64,000 bases of DNA from Riptortus pedestris (taxonomy: Eukaryota > Arthropoda > Insecta > Hemiptera > Alydidae). The notes under the pieces were generated by a model. It was given only the letters and a program-made list of their open reading frames with translations. It did not search any database and had not been told where the DNA came from. Below, piece after piece: positions 1 through 12,199 of the stretch. The stretch lies in the NCBI GenBank assembly GCA_019009955.1, contig CM032229.1:82711001-82775000 (forward strand), given 5' to 3'. How positions within the stretch are numbered: the first letter of the stretch is position 1; each line of letters opens with the position of its first letter. Both the position numbers and the translations under genes were made by a program.

Positions 1-623
1 TTGGATTTCTTAGTTTTCAGCCTTCAGAAAACCCCCGCTCCTACTCGTGTCATATTAGTAAAAAGCTGTTGTAGCGTGATTCAAATCATTCTAAGATTAA
101 ATACTGAATTTAATTAATTTATTTCTGGTAGTAAGAGTCCCTTTTTATGTGAGATACATGTGAATTCGGAGAGTGATGAGGTCATAAATTAAGATTTTAC
201 GTTCTAACTCGAAAATGTTTATTTGACCCATACCTTATTCGATATTTAACTTTTTCTGTCAACAATAATGATAATGTTTGTTACTAGCGGAAATCGGACA
301 TGGAATAGTGGGAGGGAGGATTCGAAAATTCAAAATATACTCATTATAATGAGTTGGATCGTAAAATATTTTAAAACCAATCTGGTTCAACTATCGATAG
401 GCTACAATTGTTGATCTATGCATCAACTCATCAATCTCATGCTCGTATTTCAAATACTAATGAAGTTACTCGTACTTCCTTATTGATAACCATTAGCCAA
501 CCACCCCAACCCCATCTGTTTCTCTTTTTTTTTAGGTCAAGAATATGTGCACATATACACTAGCTTCCCTCAACAGCACAGGGGAAATCTGCTTAGTTTA
601 TATAGCCCCAGCGTTTGGGACTT
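1..623 (+). mobile_element. HLR copy, long subfamily, 5' end outside window
   Basis: This is the 3' part of a Helentron-like repeat (HLR). It has the module reading 'cttcagaaaacccccgctcctactcg' in altered form at the window start, then a second internal module with 'gaaatcggacatgg', and it closes with GGGAAATCTGC, a decayed hairpin region and GGGACTTTTT near 623. The order matches the copy at 15460-16381, in which the G-run module occurs twice, so both belong to a longer subfamily. It carries no coding sequence. The family assignment is inferred from repeat structure; membership of the repeat family is clear. Confidence 0.75.
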
Positions 624-1074
624 TTTGTTTTTGTTTATGAATCTACATGATTGAAGATTAAGTTGTACCTGGCTACTCGAAAGATATTTTACCGAGACTA
701 GTGGTTTAGAAAATATAAGATTTTCCTCCCATTTATTGGACTTCTCATCGCTGTATTAAGTTCAAATCCTGGCATAGCATTTGAAACTTGACTTAGCAAC
801 AAAGGTCATGGAGCATTGAGGATGGACTTCCCAACAAGCTGTGGCAGGCCATGGATGGGGAGCCAAAAATATCAGGTTCAGTAAATAAAAAGTTTCCTTG
901 CCTTAATCTCTTTATTAAATATTGCACTAGAAGTTTAGAAGTTTCGTGTTTAGTATGCCCATTTCTTAAGGGGCTTAAAAATATTCCTACTAGAGAAGTG
1001 CACTACTTGTTTACTACATGACAGGCCATTGAACGGTCTTAAGAATAATTTAAGGTCGACGAGCACATTTCAAG
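624..1074. other. AT-rich spacer, no feature seen
   Basis: No open frame of note and no match to other repeats in the window. It ends in a G-run of about eleven bases near 1073-1083. Confidence 0.6.
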
Positions 1075-1200
1075 GGGGGGGGGATTAAAGCCCCAGAAGA
1101 GGTTACATATCGGCCACGAAACCCTCAAGAGAAACCTAAAATATAGATATTTTAAGGTGAAGAGGAATTTTATTTTCAGACCTTGGCAACAAATTAATAA
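1075..1200 (+). repeat. Dispersed repeat shared with 38335-38460
   Basis: The segment shares the order AGCCCC, GAAGAGGT, GCCACGAAA and a following 'acc(c)ttg(g)c' block with 38335-38460. The shared block resembles the CUGANGA...GAAA layout of a hammerhead ribozyme, but here the first box reads CCAGAAGA, so it would not be functional. Two copies only; the family is not identified. Confidence 0.5.
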
Positions 1201-1849
1201 GATATAATCAAATAACTGGGATACAATTAGCTCGTAGAAGAAAATATTATTATTTTTATTAACATATAATGAGTAAAAAATAACTTATACATAGAGAGTT
1301 TCAGAGATGCATAGAGAAAGGAGCTACTCTTTGAAGGACAGAGAGGGAAGGGCATATACATACAAAACAGAGTTGAGCAGTTAGATTATAAATGTAATGA
1401 ATGACTCAGTTTTGCGTGATACGGTGACTACTAGCGATGCATAAAAGAATAAATATCACTACTGAATAAGCGTGAGATGAGTGACAGGATAAGGCATAAG
1501 CTCAGCGTGTGCATTAAACGCGCCATATATTGCTAAAGAGTGACTGCCTTAGGCGAAGACTTGTACAAGAAAGCCGAACGTACATCGTGGGCAATATAAA
1601 GAAGTAGCTACATTAATATTTCAAGCGACTACGTTTCTCAATGCCTACGTTTCTTAATGGGGAAGGGCTCCGGACCCAGTGTCATGAAACTAAACACTTA
1701 TAGTCATTATCTGAATGTACACAATGACTAGCACATTATGACACTATTTGTTATACAATTTGAAGTGTCACATACATGCAATACAACAGCTGGTGGGCAT
1801 CATGATAATGTCTCCAGCTAATCCATATGCTTAGCCTAATTTAAAATTT
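1201..1849. other. AT-rich spacer, no feature seen
   Basis: Single-copy within the window as far as can be seen. No recognisable coding sequence or RNA. Confidence 0.6.
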
Positions 1850-1976
1850 TTCAGATTTCCCTTGAGCGAAATTAGCTACTGAGGTCGTACTCATGACGCG
1901 ATTTTCGACAAATTTCTTCAAATGTCCATCGATTTTACCCAGATGACTAAAATGAGTTTCGTACAAAATTAGATAT

Positions 1977-2028
<52 letters not shown>

Positions 2029-2736
2029 GTATAGGTCAAGTTCGTTAATGGCTGAAATCGGACCATTGGGAGGGGGTAGGGTTAGAGGGAAGATTTTCGA
2101 AAATTCAAAATATCTCCGTTAACATAGGTCGGATCAAAATATGGTATATTACCACTCTTATTACAAAATAAATGTACTATAATTATTGTTATATACATTT
2201 ATTCTCTATCTTGAGTATTAACTAAGATATTTGAATTTTGTAGCCTTCAGCAAACCCCCACTTCTACTCATGTTACATATAAAATACCCTGTTATGTAAT
2301 AAACCACATTATTCGAAGCTTAAATCCCATAAATTGTTTTCAAGCGACCTTTATTATGGGATATAAATGCAAATATGTTATCGTGACCCCCCCCCCCTCC
2401 TTTTTAAGTTCTTGTACTACAAAAATTTGATTGATTGAAATAAAAAGTATTCTGATCCATTATAAATTGCAGTACTAGATATAGTAGACAGTTTACAATA
2501 AAATAAATATGTTATATTATGATGTATTTCCTCAATTGTTTTTCTTTTCTGTGAGACGTTGGCACAGTTGTTTGTTTACGTTTCATGAGCTTCCCTTCTG
2601 GAATTTTATTATTATCGTTTGTATTTATTCACTTGATGTTGGCGTTGCTATTGTGTTACCATTATGTAGATTAATCTATTGTTAAATATCAACAGGGAAA
2701 TCTGTTTAGTTTACGCAGCCCCTGCGTGACGGACTT
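1850..2736 (+). mobile_element. HLR copy, full-length type
   Basis: Both ends are present: CAGATTTCCCTTGAGCGAAATTAGC at the left in slightly mutated palindrome form, and at the right GGGAAATCTGTTTAG followed by the hairpin ACGCAGCCCCTGCGT at 2713-2727 and GGACTT at 2731-2736. Between them lie the (TA)n tract at 1979-2022, the module starting 'gttaatggctgaaatcgg', a module rich in C just after 'cagcaaa', and a C-run at about 2389. Classification as a non-autonomous Helentron relative is an inference from end structure. Confidence 0.8.
1979..2022. repeat. (TA)n microsatellite inside HLR copy
   Basis: About 22 uninterrupted TA units at the position where most HLR copies carry a dinucleotide tract. 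Confidence 0.95.
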
Positions 2737-3193
2737 TAAACTCTATAAACACAAATCCTACTTTGGCCGTTTGATTTTACCGCTATGATATTATTGACTA
2801 TTTACTATCCCCTTTATTAACTAGAGGTTACCCCATCTACAATCAATGTCAGGTATTCTGTAACTTGTCCGTCACATGGAATGTCAAAGGAAATATAATT
2901 TAAGGCCATCGATAGGTCAGTTGTCCATCGAATCGAGTGTAGTATACACGATCTGTGGCTGACAGGGTTCCTGTAAATAGATAATGTAATTTACAATAAG
3001 TATTTATGGCGAGTAGAATTTCGTTCAGAAAGCCAAGCACCCGAGCGAGCATTGTTCAGTCCAAGAGCAATCATGAAGCTCCAAGTTGACTTCATGTTTT
3101 CAGCACCATACATACATATTCCCTGATGTCTGGTATCAAATATATATTTTGAGTCCACTAATCATTCATTACCTAAAATATTTTCCCTGATAC

Positions 3194-3199
<6 letters not shown>
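2737..3199. other. AT-rich spacer, no feature seen
   Basis: No repeat or coding signal recognised between the HLR copy and the TA arrays. Confidence 0.6.
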
Positions 3200-3416
<217 letters not shown>

Positions 3417-3476
3417 GATTTATTTGGCAGTATATAACAAAAATTAATGACAATTGTTTTAAACAGTTGTCATATT

Positions 3477-4076
3477 AGCCGATTTCCCTTATCTATAAAA
3501 AGGGAAATCAGCTATTGAGGTTGTATTGCAGAAAAATGTCTTCAAAGGTCCATCGGAACCAACTTAGTAGATAACGGAAATGAGGTCCGTTCAAAATTAT
3601 ATATATTTATATTATTACAAAACTCAATATTTAATTGTTTTATGTTAAAAGAAAGATCAGGTTCATTAAAGGCTGAAATCTGATCCCACTGTGAGGGTGG
3701 GTTTAGAAGGGAGGAATTTCGAAAATTCTTAATATCTCCGTTATTATGAGTCGGATCAAAAAAAGTATAGAATCCATCTTATTGCAAATTTAATGCTCTA
3801 TATAGGATGATATGTTCTTTATTATTTTTGTTTTTTCACTATCTTGATTATTAACCGAGATATTTGCATTTTACTTCCAAGGCTTTCGGCCTTTAGTAAA
3901 CCCGCCCCGCCCCACCCACCTAAAAATTTCATATTATCAACAAGCTGTTACCTTATGAAACACATACTTTGAATACCAAATATATTTTTCATTGAACTTT
4001 TACTTCTTGAGATAGATGCAAATACGTGAAAACCGTGTGAATCAGCTTACGTTAGTTTCCTCTGCGTGACGGACTT
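3477..4076 (+). mobile_element. HLR copy, short type
   Basis: It starts AGCCGATTTCCC, but the palindrome centre is expanded ('ttatctataaaaa') before GGGAAATCAGC. The body lacks the C-run block and most of the distal module, and it ends with CTGCGTGACGGACTT at 4076, with the hairpin half lost. It is about 600 bp, against about 900 to 1000 bp for longer copies. Confidence 0.75.
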
Positions 4077-5061
4077 GGTTATGAGTGTGCCCCGGTTTTT
4101 TCATTTTTCAGCAATTTGGATTATCACTCAAATGATTTGTCTATTAGTGGGGATAATTATTTAAATATGTTTTAAAAGTATGTTCTTAATTGAGTGAATG
4201 TTAACTATATGTCATACGAAGTTTTTGACTCATCACTGTTAAGCCAATTACAGGTTTTAATCCTATATTAATTATTTATATTTTATTGTAGATCTATTCA
4301 GTCAGCATACTTCCATTTATTCAATTTATTTTTTATTAATGTGAAAATAATGTATTAAATGATGAATAAATTGATTTTACGCATTTTTTTGTAACTGGGG
4401 TAAGTGGTAATTAAGAAACGAATGTTTGTCATGTTGTCCATTCATTTGAGTATGTTTCGGTTGAAAATATGTCTATCGTTTATAAATAATTTTCAATAAA
4501 ATTATAAATTGTAATCCTTGAAAAAACTGGATACATTACATATATTAGCTGAAAAAAATGATGCTGATATCAATTTGTGCCAATCTTTTAACCGATAGCC
4601 ACATGAAACTCTTCAACTGCATTTTTTGATTACTTCTTGTACGAAGTTCGAAAAATTTCGATTTTCAATAATTTAAAATGGCATGGAGCAAAACATTTTG
4701 TTTATTTATTTTAATATGATATTAAATACAGATATTATTATTAGGAATGTTTTTTCACCAGCAACCAAGGAAAAGGCGCGAGGGCGAACTAGCGGTGGTT
4801 TGATGATGACTAACTACGTATTAACAAATATTGAAATTTTAGATATATCAGCTCGTTGGATATTGTTTAGATTTTAATTACAATAATTTGGTAATAGTTA
4901 TCATATTTGTTTATTTTAGCAGATTCCATGATGTTATTAACACTTCATCCTGAGATGATCTAATGCTACTTTATAAAAATATTGCCAGTGTGGTTAAATT
5001 AATCAAAGGTCATCATTATTAGCTTTGTAGCATAATCATATTTTTTATGATTAAATTTTTT
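4077..5061. other. AT-rich spacer, no feature seen
   Basis: Very AT-rich with short open frames only. A 64-codon frame at 4683-4877 has no recognisable similarity and no supporting signals. Confidence 0.6.
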
Positions 5062-5185
5062 AGCAGATTTCCCTTAAGGGAAATCAGCTATTGAGGTCGT
5101 ACTCATGACGCGAGTTTCGAGAAATTTCCTCAAATGTCCATCGATCGTACCCAGGAGATGACAAAAATGAGGTCCGTTCAAAATG

Positions 5186-5246
<61 letters not shown>

Positions 5247-5926
5247 TGTTAACGCGTCTAGCGGTCGCAATTTTTGTTTGATTGTTACCAAACTTCATAT
5301 TTAATCGTATTATGTAAAAAGAAAGATCAAGTTCGTTAATGGCTAAAATCGAACCAGTGGGGGGGGGGGTTAGAGGTGGGATTTTTAAAAATTCGAAATA
5401 TCATTTTTCAGTTTTCAGCCAACAGCAAACCACCACTTCTACTCATGTTGCATACACAATACTCCGCTTCATAATAAATCACATTAGTCGAAGTTTAAAT
5501 ACCAAAAATTGTATTCAAGAGACCTTAATTAAACGAGATACATGCAAATATGTCCCAGTGACCCCCCCGTCTTTTGGATTTAGGTTTTGGACTACAAAAA
5601 TTTGATTGATTGAGATAACAATTATTCTGACTCATTATTAATTACAGTACTAGATATAGTGAATAGTTCTCAATAAAATTAATATGTTATATTCTAAAAT
5701 ATTTGAGTAATTGTTTTTCTTTCCGGTGTGAGGCGGGCATAACCGTTTCTTTACATTTCTAATCTAACGCTACCTGTCGGCAGGTTATTGAAATTGGATG
5801 AAACATTTCTTATTTCCGTTTGTATTTATTCACGGTGTTGTTGTGTTACCGGTAAGCATATTTATCTATTACTAAACTTCACGAGGGAAATCTGCTTAGT
5901 TTACGCAGCCCCTGCGTGACGGACTT
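5062..5926 (+). mobile_element. HLR copy, full-length type, good reference copy
   Basis: The left end reads AGCAGATTTCCCTTAAGG and continues into the palindrome's second arm. The right end has GAGGGAAATCTGC, the hairpin ACGCAGCCCCTGCGT at 5903-5917 and GGACTT ending at 5926. The left flank is a T-run and the right flank is a T-run, as in nearly all copies. Internal order: palindrome block, (TG)n tract, module with 'cgctct..cggtcgcaattttt', G-run module, C-run module, terminal block. Confidence 0.85.
5197..5244. repeat. (TG)n microsatellite inside HLR copy
   Basis: About 24 TG units at the site occupied by (TA)n in other HLR copies, so the tract type differs between copies while its position is conserved. 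Confidence 0.95.
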
Positions 5927-6177
5927 TTTTGTATTTATTATTTTTATCGTTTAGAAAGGTTTTTTTTTTAATTCAAAAACTTGTTATTAATTACATATAA
6001 TCAATAATTGTATCATGAAGCAACTAGTACAGATTAACATAATTGTATAAGATCAACCCCAATTGCATGGGAATAATCCTGTAAGCACTTGTAAATAAAA
6101 TCTAATCTATTTTAATAGGATATTATTTTTCCAAGTGGCCATAGATCACACCACAGAAAATCGACTCCTAAACAGAA

Positions 6178-6614
6178 AAGTCAGTCACGCAGGGCCGTAC
6201 GTGAGCCGAACAGTTACGGCCGAACTATCTTTTGGCGGGAAACCCATTCGTCTGTTAGCCACTACATTTAATAAAAATGCAAATATCTCGGTTAATATTC
6301 AAGATAGAGAATAAATGTATAGAACAATATTTATAGTAAATTCAACCCGTCCCAATTAGCCTGAGTTGCAAAAAGTGGACGTTAATAAATAATAATAATA
6401 ATAATATAGTAAATTCAATTTGCACTAGGATTGTTTTAATACTTTTTTGATCCGACTTATGGTAACAAAGATATTTCGAATATTCGAAAATCCCCCCTCT
6501 AAACCCCCCTTCACACTGGTGCGATTTCATCCATTAACGAACTTGATCTGTCTTTTTGTATAAAACGTTTAAATATCGATTTTAGTAACGATCAAACCAC
6601 TAAAGCGTTAACAG

Positions 6615-6656
<42 letters not shown>

Positions 6657-6757
6657 GTCATCTCCTGGGTAGGATCGATGGACATTTGAAGAACTTTTTC
6701 GAAAATCGCGTCATGAATACGACCTCAATAGCTTATCTTCCTTAAGGGAAATCTGCT
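6178..6757 (-). mobile_element. HLR copy, short variant with alternative 3' module
   Basis: On the minus strand the copy begins AGCAGATTTCCC at 6757 and ends with the GACTGACTT version of the terminus near 6178. The distal part is a module with 'ccgaactat' and 'agccgaacagttacggc', which also occurs in the copies at 16571-17407, 52814-53409 and 57301-57873 and is absent from the standard form. A (TA)n tract lies at 6619-6652. The copy is interrupted by a SINE tail at 6346-6405. Confidence 0.75.
6333..6418 (+). mobile_element. 5'-truncated SINE tail with 13-bp target duplication
   Basis: The inserted part (6346-6405) is the 3' tail of the tRNA-derived SINE, with 'cccaattagcc', 'gtggacgttaataaat' and a terminal AAT repeat. 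It is flanked by a perfect direct repeat ATAGTAAATTCAA at 6333-6345 and 6406-6418. That repeat belongs to the interrupted HLR module, so the insertion postdates the HLR copy. A 5'-truncated copy with a target duplication is the hallmark of target-primed reverse transcription. Confidence 0.85.
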
Positions 6758-6889
6758 AATAAATTGGAGGTCCGACTTTGTGGAGGGGTCAATATTTTCA
6801 ATGCAGTACTCTATAATCATGAAATTTATTTTAAGGAAGTAGTTATACCTTTTCTCGGGAAGTGGTTGGATTAAAAGTAGCGAAAAGTG
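6758..6889. other. Short spacer
   Basis: No feature seen between the HLR copy and the GC-richer island. Confidence 0.5.
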
Positions 6890-7255
6890 GTATGTGGTTT
6901 CGGTTTAGAGAGGAGAGATTAACCTGTCAATTCGGTGAAGAGGCAATTTTGGCGGGAAGAGACTGGGGCAAACTGTAGATAAAAGAGGCCGAGACTATAT
7001 GAAGAGCGGCCACCGGCGGAGTCCCCGGCAAGACAATAGGCCACTGAAACTGTCTCCGCTATTATATGTGGCTTCATTAGCCCCTCTTATCATCTGCCTC
7101 CATCTTCCACACGTCCTTCTCCTTATCAGATCCTTTCCCCTCCCTCCCACTACCCTCCCTCCGTCTTATCGCTACTGTCATTACAGCCCAATTCTACTTC
7201 CCCTCCATAAGGCAGGCGAGTTAGCCGGGGCCATCAAAGTTTATCCATGAATAGC
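6890..7255. other. GC-richer single-copy island 1
   Basis: This stretch is clearly GC-richer than its flanks (for example around 6990-7060 and 7080-7230) and matches no repeat in the window. It contains pyrimidine-rich blocks at 7090-7210. An 83-codon frame at 6999-7250 has no recognised similarity. It could be a conserved non-coding element, a promoter-like segment or an exon of a non-coding transcript; the sequence alone cannot decide. Confidence 0.3.
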
Positions 7256-10019
7256 ACCATTGTACTAACTTGCATGTATCGAACTCAGTAGAGATAAGTC
7301 CGCTCTAACTTCTCCTTACATCACCGTCTGCAATAGTGATGGCTATGTCCACTCTCGTCTTAATGATAATTCAATTTGAAATAAATAATGAAACCTCCTT
7401 GTGTAATAATTATCTGAGGAATGATTTTTATGAAAAATGTAACCTTGTCACTGAATTTTACTGAATCAATTTTTATGACTCACAAATGTTTATTGAGTTA
7501 TTAGGGAATAATTTAAAATCTCAAGTAAGTTTTATTTATTTAATGCATTGAATAGCATATCCTGAACAAAAAAATATCTTCCAATTAGCCTTAGTAGTCA
7601 AACTAATAATAAATTTTTAATAATAATAAACATTTTAATAATTATCAACATGTAATATTATTATTATTATTCGCAGGCTGCAAAATACTGGCAAGGACAG
7701 AATTAAGCATGCCTAAAATTATTGAGGCGGTATAAACCTAAAAGTTGCTTATTCAATTTTTCATTTGATTCCAACGTAAATTAATTTATGCTACAAATAA
7801 ATAATTCTTTGAGCAAAGAATAATTTAATTCGAATATCGCGTCCATCTTATCCGACTAAGCCTAATTGGGACAAGTAGCGTTCCTTTACTTTTCAGGTTG
7901 GATCGAAAGATTTTCTTTGCCAAATCTTTAAGCAAGTGAATTGTCAAGTCAATGTAGGAAATCTAACTTATGTTTCCATGAGAAATGATAACAATACCTT
8001 AGCAAATATGGCAAATCTGAGCAATCATAATCAAAGATTAAGCAACTTATCAGCATCAGAGAGCTCACTCCGATCCCTGCTGTTCCTGGTCATGGAAATC
8101 AGGTCTCAACATTTATATTTTGACTGTTAAAAGACATGCACATCCACTGCCAAGGCCGGAATAATGTTTTGTGGTTGAATGAATGGAACTAAGAGAAGAT
8201 TTGTAAAAGTTCATAAAATGGAAGATTCAGACAACTTTTTTTATGCGTTGTGCCAACCATGGATTCAGTAGCAAGCATTGCAAATTCACCATAAAATTTA
8301 TGCTTTTCACGTATTTCGGGACTCTTGTATAATTAACATCTTACTGTAATACTATATGAAAGGCTATATAAACAAGGTTCTGTCACCCAGTATGCATTAT
8401 TTGTTCAGAGGAAGCCTTGTATCAAATATTTTATTATCGAAAATTGCTTTGGAACTTTTAGTCCAAGTGGTACTTCTTTGAAACTTTTTTTTTCCGTAAC
8501 AGTGGCAAGATTCTAAGTGATCATAAACAAGCTAAAGAAAAAAAGCACCTACATTATCGACGTAATTTAAAGACATTGCATTTAACACGAGAGACAATCA
8601 AACTAAAAATTATTTATAACATTGATGGAGCGAGCGGATGTTAAATGACAGCCTGTGGGATGCGGTATCTCAATTGATATAGACACTTGACTGGCATTCA
8701 GTCAGAAGTGATTAATATTTGATTTAGCACTGTTCGTATATTCTAGATTAGGCCAAATGTCTATTCATCCAACATTAAATATTCATTTCATTACCTAAGT
8801 CGGCATTCCATAAAAGCATTAGCACTAATGTTAATAGTTAAAGCCAGCATATAGCAGGCACATATTAGTACCAAGTTACATTCATTATTAACAGTCATTA
8901 TAAATAATGAACTTAAGAGTGTCTAGGACAAACCTCTGTCTACATTTCAATGATGATTCCTTTAGAATATAAATTAGCATGTCATCGGACTTGCTATGTT
9001 AAACATTTTAAGAGATAATTAAAAAAAAAAGTCATTTAATGTATATTATAATTTTAAATGCAATTAGATATACTAATACCAATCTACTTACGAAATTCCG
9101 ATAAGCTGAAGGCGTTTGATTAACAAGTTGTTTTCAATGCTAACTTATAAAGAGATACATTTCGAATTGAAATCCTTTGATTCCCATGACATACAGAAAT
9201 AATATAATGACTAGTGTCTGAGTCAATAATCTCAATTCTGCTGCAATTCAAATAATCTAGTTTAACTTTGAAGAATTAAGTTAATTAAAACACACTGCCA
9301 AATATCTGTAACTAAGATAAGCTACCTCAATACTTTATTTGCTATAAAAAAACTCACTAAATTAAATTTATTTACTGAAAGTTAATCTCATATAATATGA
9401 GATACTAGTCTCATATTCAAGAAAAAACGGAGCATAAAACTGTCCGTTCTAGCTCCAAGCTACTAAAAACCTATAATAATAAATATACTTTAGCTAATTA
9501 AAATACCTATTTGGTTGTTTTTTTTAATTAAATAAGTGATAGTGGGCAATGTGCTTTGCTGAAGATTAGTTTAATACTTTGAAAATCTGAATTTTCTGTT
9601 GTGGTACATCTATATTTCGAAAATGATAATAACATGCACTATAGCCGATATCCCTTTCAACTGCAGTGCTACTACGTGCATTATGGCATAATATGTGTTT
9701 CAAGGAAATATCTCCTTGGTTCTCATCAAAACGTACATACTTAGTGATTGCTTTATATACGAAAATTATTCCGTAATACAATGAGATCTTAGGAATAGCT
9801 GAAAATTCTTTGCAGATATTAAATAAATCGAGTTTCCTATGATACCCGAATAAAGTATATTGCTGTTATTTTTCCCTAATTAGTTTCAGTAACCGCAGTG
9901 ACAAATGTCAAGATTTGAATACGTTGCTGTAACTTCTGGCTCAGAGGCTATTTCGAAAGAGGCCTTGAGATGCTGGAGGAATAAGGCAAGCAATGGTTCG
10001 GCTTGAAAGGCGAGTTTGG
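7256..10019. other. Long AT-rich single-copy stretch, no feature seen
   Basis: About 2.7 kb without recognisable repeats, RNA genes or coding similarity. Short trinucleotide ATT/AAT runs occur near 7600-7670. Homopolymer A and T runs are common. Confidence 0.6.
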
Positions 10020-10420
10020 GAAATATTATTTTGCTATAAGGTTTAGAGAGTTATCGTGGATCTCTTGAGGGCCCCCATAACGGGGTTTGGTCACGAATTT
10101 GGCGAATGCACCATTGTCCGCTCTTCTCCCATCTACACGTGTATCTTGCCCGCTCGCTCCTGACGAGACGTCGGCAAAAAGAAACGGTCTTTGCTCTTCG
10201 CTTTGATCCAATCTGAGCTTACTGAAATATTTGTTTTGTACAAAAGGGCAAAAGGTTTCAAATTGCTTTAAATGGGATAATGTTGGGTTGCAGCTTCTTG
10301 TTGGAAGTGAATGGGCATTCCACAGGCGAATAAGAAATCCTCTTATTCCTTGCAAGAGATTAAACTCTTCATTTAGCTTGCAATATATCAGTCAAACTAT
10401 CAGAGCTATCAGTTTGGAAT
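10020..10420. other. GC-richer single-copy island 2
   Basis: A locally GC-richer segment with an open minus-strand frame of 109 codons (10355 to 10026). That frame shows no domain or motif I recognise, and a plus-strand frame overlaps it, so I do not call a gene. The segment may be a conserved non-coding element. Confidence 0.3.
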
Positions 10421-10890
10421 CTTTAAACAACCTGCTAATTAACTATCCTTTAAAATGAACTCATTATTTGAAACATAGAATTCTGTTCCTTGGATGAGAG
10501 TGCCCTCATTCGCAATTAGTGTCTGATGCATCTTCTAGTCTATCTAATCTTCGGTTTGCTGTTGGTTCAAAACCAATCGTATCAGAGGCCCCTGGTGAAG
10601 TACTGCTGGCTGTGCTTAATACCATCATCTCGTTTCTCATAATAGGTCCGACTTTTTGAAGAAACATCTCCCACACTTACTATTGTAGCTATCTCAGTTG
10701 TGCACTGAATTGTTTTTTAGTTTTAATATAGATTAGTACAATTTGTCATAACAACTTTTATTATATATGTTTACAATTGTTAAAGCAATTCTGAGTGTGG
10801 ACTAAAACCGTAGAGAACAGAAATACAATGAAAGAATAGATGTTAATCACTTTTTGAAGCTTTCCACAGGAATGCATGAAGTAAGTATGT
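10421..10890. other. AT-rich spacer, no feature seen
   Basis: No feature recognised. Confidence 0.55.
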
Positions 10891-11143
10891 TATTATTATT
10901 ATTTATTAACATCCATTGTTTGCTACTATGGATAATTAGGACGGGTTATCTACAGGTTACCACCCTTTTCTAGCCAGGGTGGGACTAAGGATTTTATACA
11001 ATGTGTTAGTCACTAAATAAATTCGTATTGCTCAGGCAAAAATCGAACTCAGCACTCTAAGTTTACAATGTGCGAGCATGGCCAACGCTTTAATATATGG
11101 CGAAGATGAGCCCCAAACATAGTATAGTAACCGAGTGAAGTGG
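10891..11143 (-). mobile_element. tRNA-derived SINE, near full-length
   Basis: On the minus strand the element begins CCACTTCACTCGG at 11143 and runs through an A-box-like 'ttaaagcgttggcc' and a B-box-like 'gagttcgat', in which the following bases are mutated. It continues into a conserved body ('agtcccaccctggctagaaaa', 'gataacccgtcc') and ends with an AAT-type repeat at 10891-10905. The tRNA-like head suggests internal RNA polymerase III promotion. It aligns end to end with 29107-29349 on the other strand. Confidence 0.8.
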
Positions 11144-11242
11144 GTTTCACATGCACTAGAAAATAGTAGCAGAGAAGTAGAAAATTAATATTTTAAACCT
11201 TCTTCTTCGGGCTTGTAATTATATACCGTCAAATATAAAATT

Positions 11243-11610
11243 CAAGCATGTCACACAGATACTAAGCAGATGTCCCACATGCTGGTATGACACACTAATA
11301 ATTTCAACCACCACTATCTCCCAATATATTCTCTATTTCTAAGCCAAAATTCGATGAGTAGTAGGGGGAGCTTACTGAAGGCTGACAACAAGAATGTACT
11401 AATAACTCGCTTAATATTTGAGTTAATAGAAAATTTGTATAACACAGCAAGCATTAATAGTTTAACAGGATTGGTTTTATGACAATTTTCGATCCGACTC
11501 ATAATAACAGAGATATTTTGAATTTTTAAATTCCCCTCTCTAAGCAGGGGAGGGGGTGGGGCTGGAAAGATGGAATTTGAAAATTCCGGGTCTGATTTCT
11601 AGGACAGAAA
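11243..11610 (-). mobile_element. HLR fragment, long subfamily
   Basis: It matches the 3' half of the long subfamily: 'actaagcagatgtcccacatgctgg' corresponds to the terminal block of 15460-16381, followed by modules with 'gaaggctgaca', 'ttcgatccgactcata' and the G/C-run region. The 5' part is missing. Confidence 0.7.
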
Positions 11611-12130
11611 TTGAATCCGGTTCAATATTAAGCTCATTTATTACTCTAAAGGAAATGTTTAATATTTTGACTGCCAACACTTACTTTGGTAAATAACGAT
11701 TGAGTAATAATGAAATACACTTACGGCTTTACTAACGAATGTGATATGAAAACCTGATAGTTTATGTTGTTCTTATGACACTATACCGTGGGGTTACAAG
11801 TGAAACATTTCAATTTTGGCACAAGTCAAAATTATCAAATTCCGGCTTTTTATTGCTTCTCTACGAGAAAAGGGTGATTTTTCTACTGGCGAAACCCGAA
11901 ATCACCAGTGGTTTAAGTTAATTTCCTTTGCATACCTTAGTACCCAAAACGGTAAAAGAAAAAAAAATCTTTGAACAGAGATTTCACAAAATCGTTTTTT
12001 TTTTTGGAGGGGGGGTAGGGAACTATAAAATTACGTTAAATCACGCTCTAATACATATGAGTCACATCGATGTGGAGTATGCTACAACCATTTTAGGTGT
12101 TTACATAGGCCTATATTAAATCGCAATCTT
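11611..12130. other. AT-rich spacer
   Basis: No repeat or gene recognised. A G-run lies near 12007-12018. Confidence 0.5.
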
Positions 12131-12150
12131 TTATATATATATTTATATAC

Positions 12151-12196
<46 letters not shown>
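12131..12196. repeat. Imperfect (TA)n array
   Basis: TA repeats interrupted by TTTATA, CATA and GTATA, not placed within a recognisable HLR copy. Confidence 0.9.

Positions 12197-12199
<3 letters not shown>

Noticed and set aside
10026..10355. 109-codon minus-strand frame
   Set aside because: No recognised domain, no splice or promoter context, and an overlapping frame on the other strand. Kept only as part of a GC-richer island.
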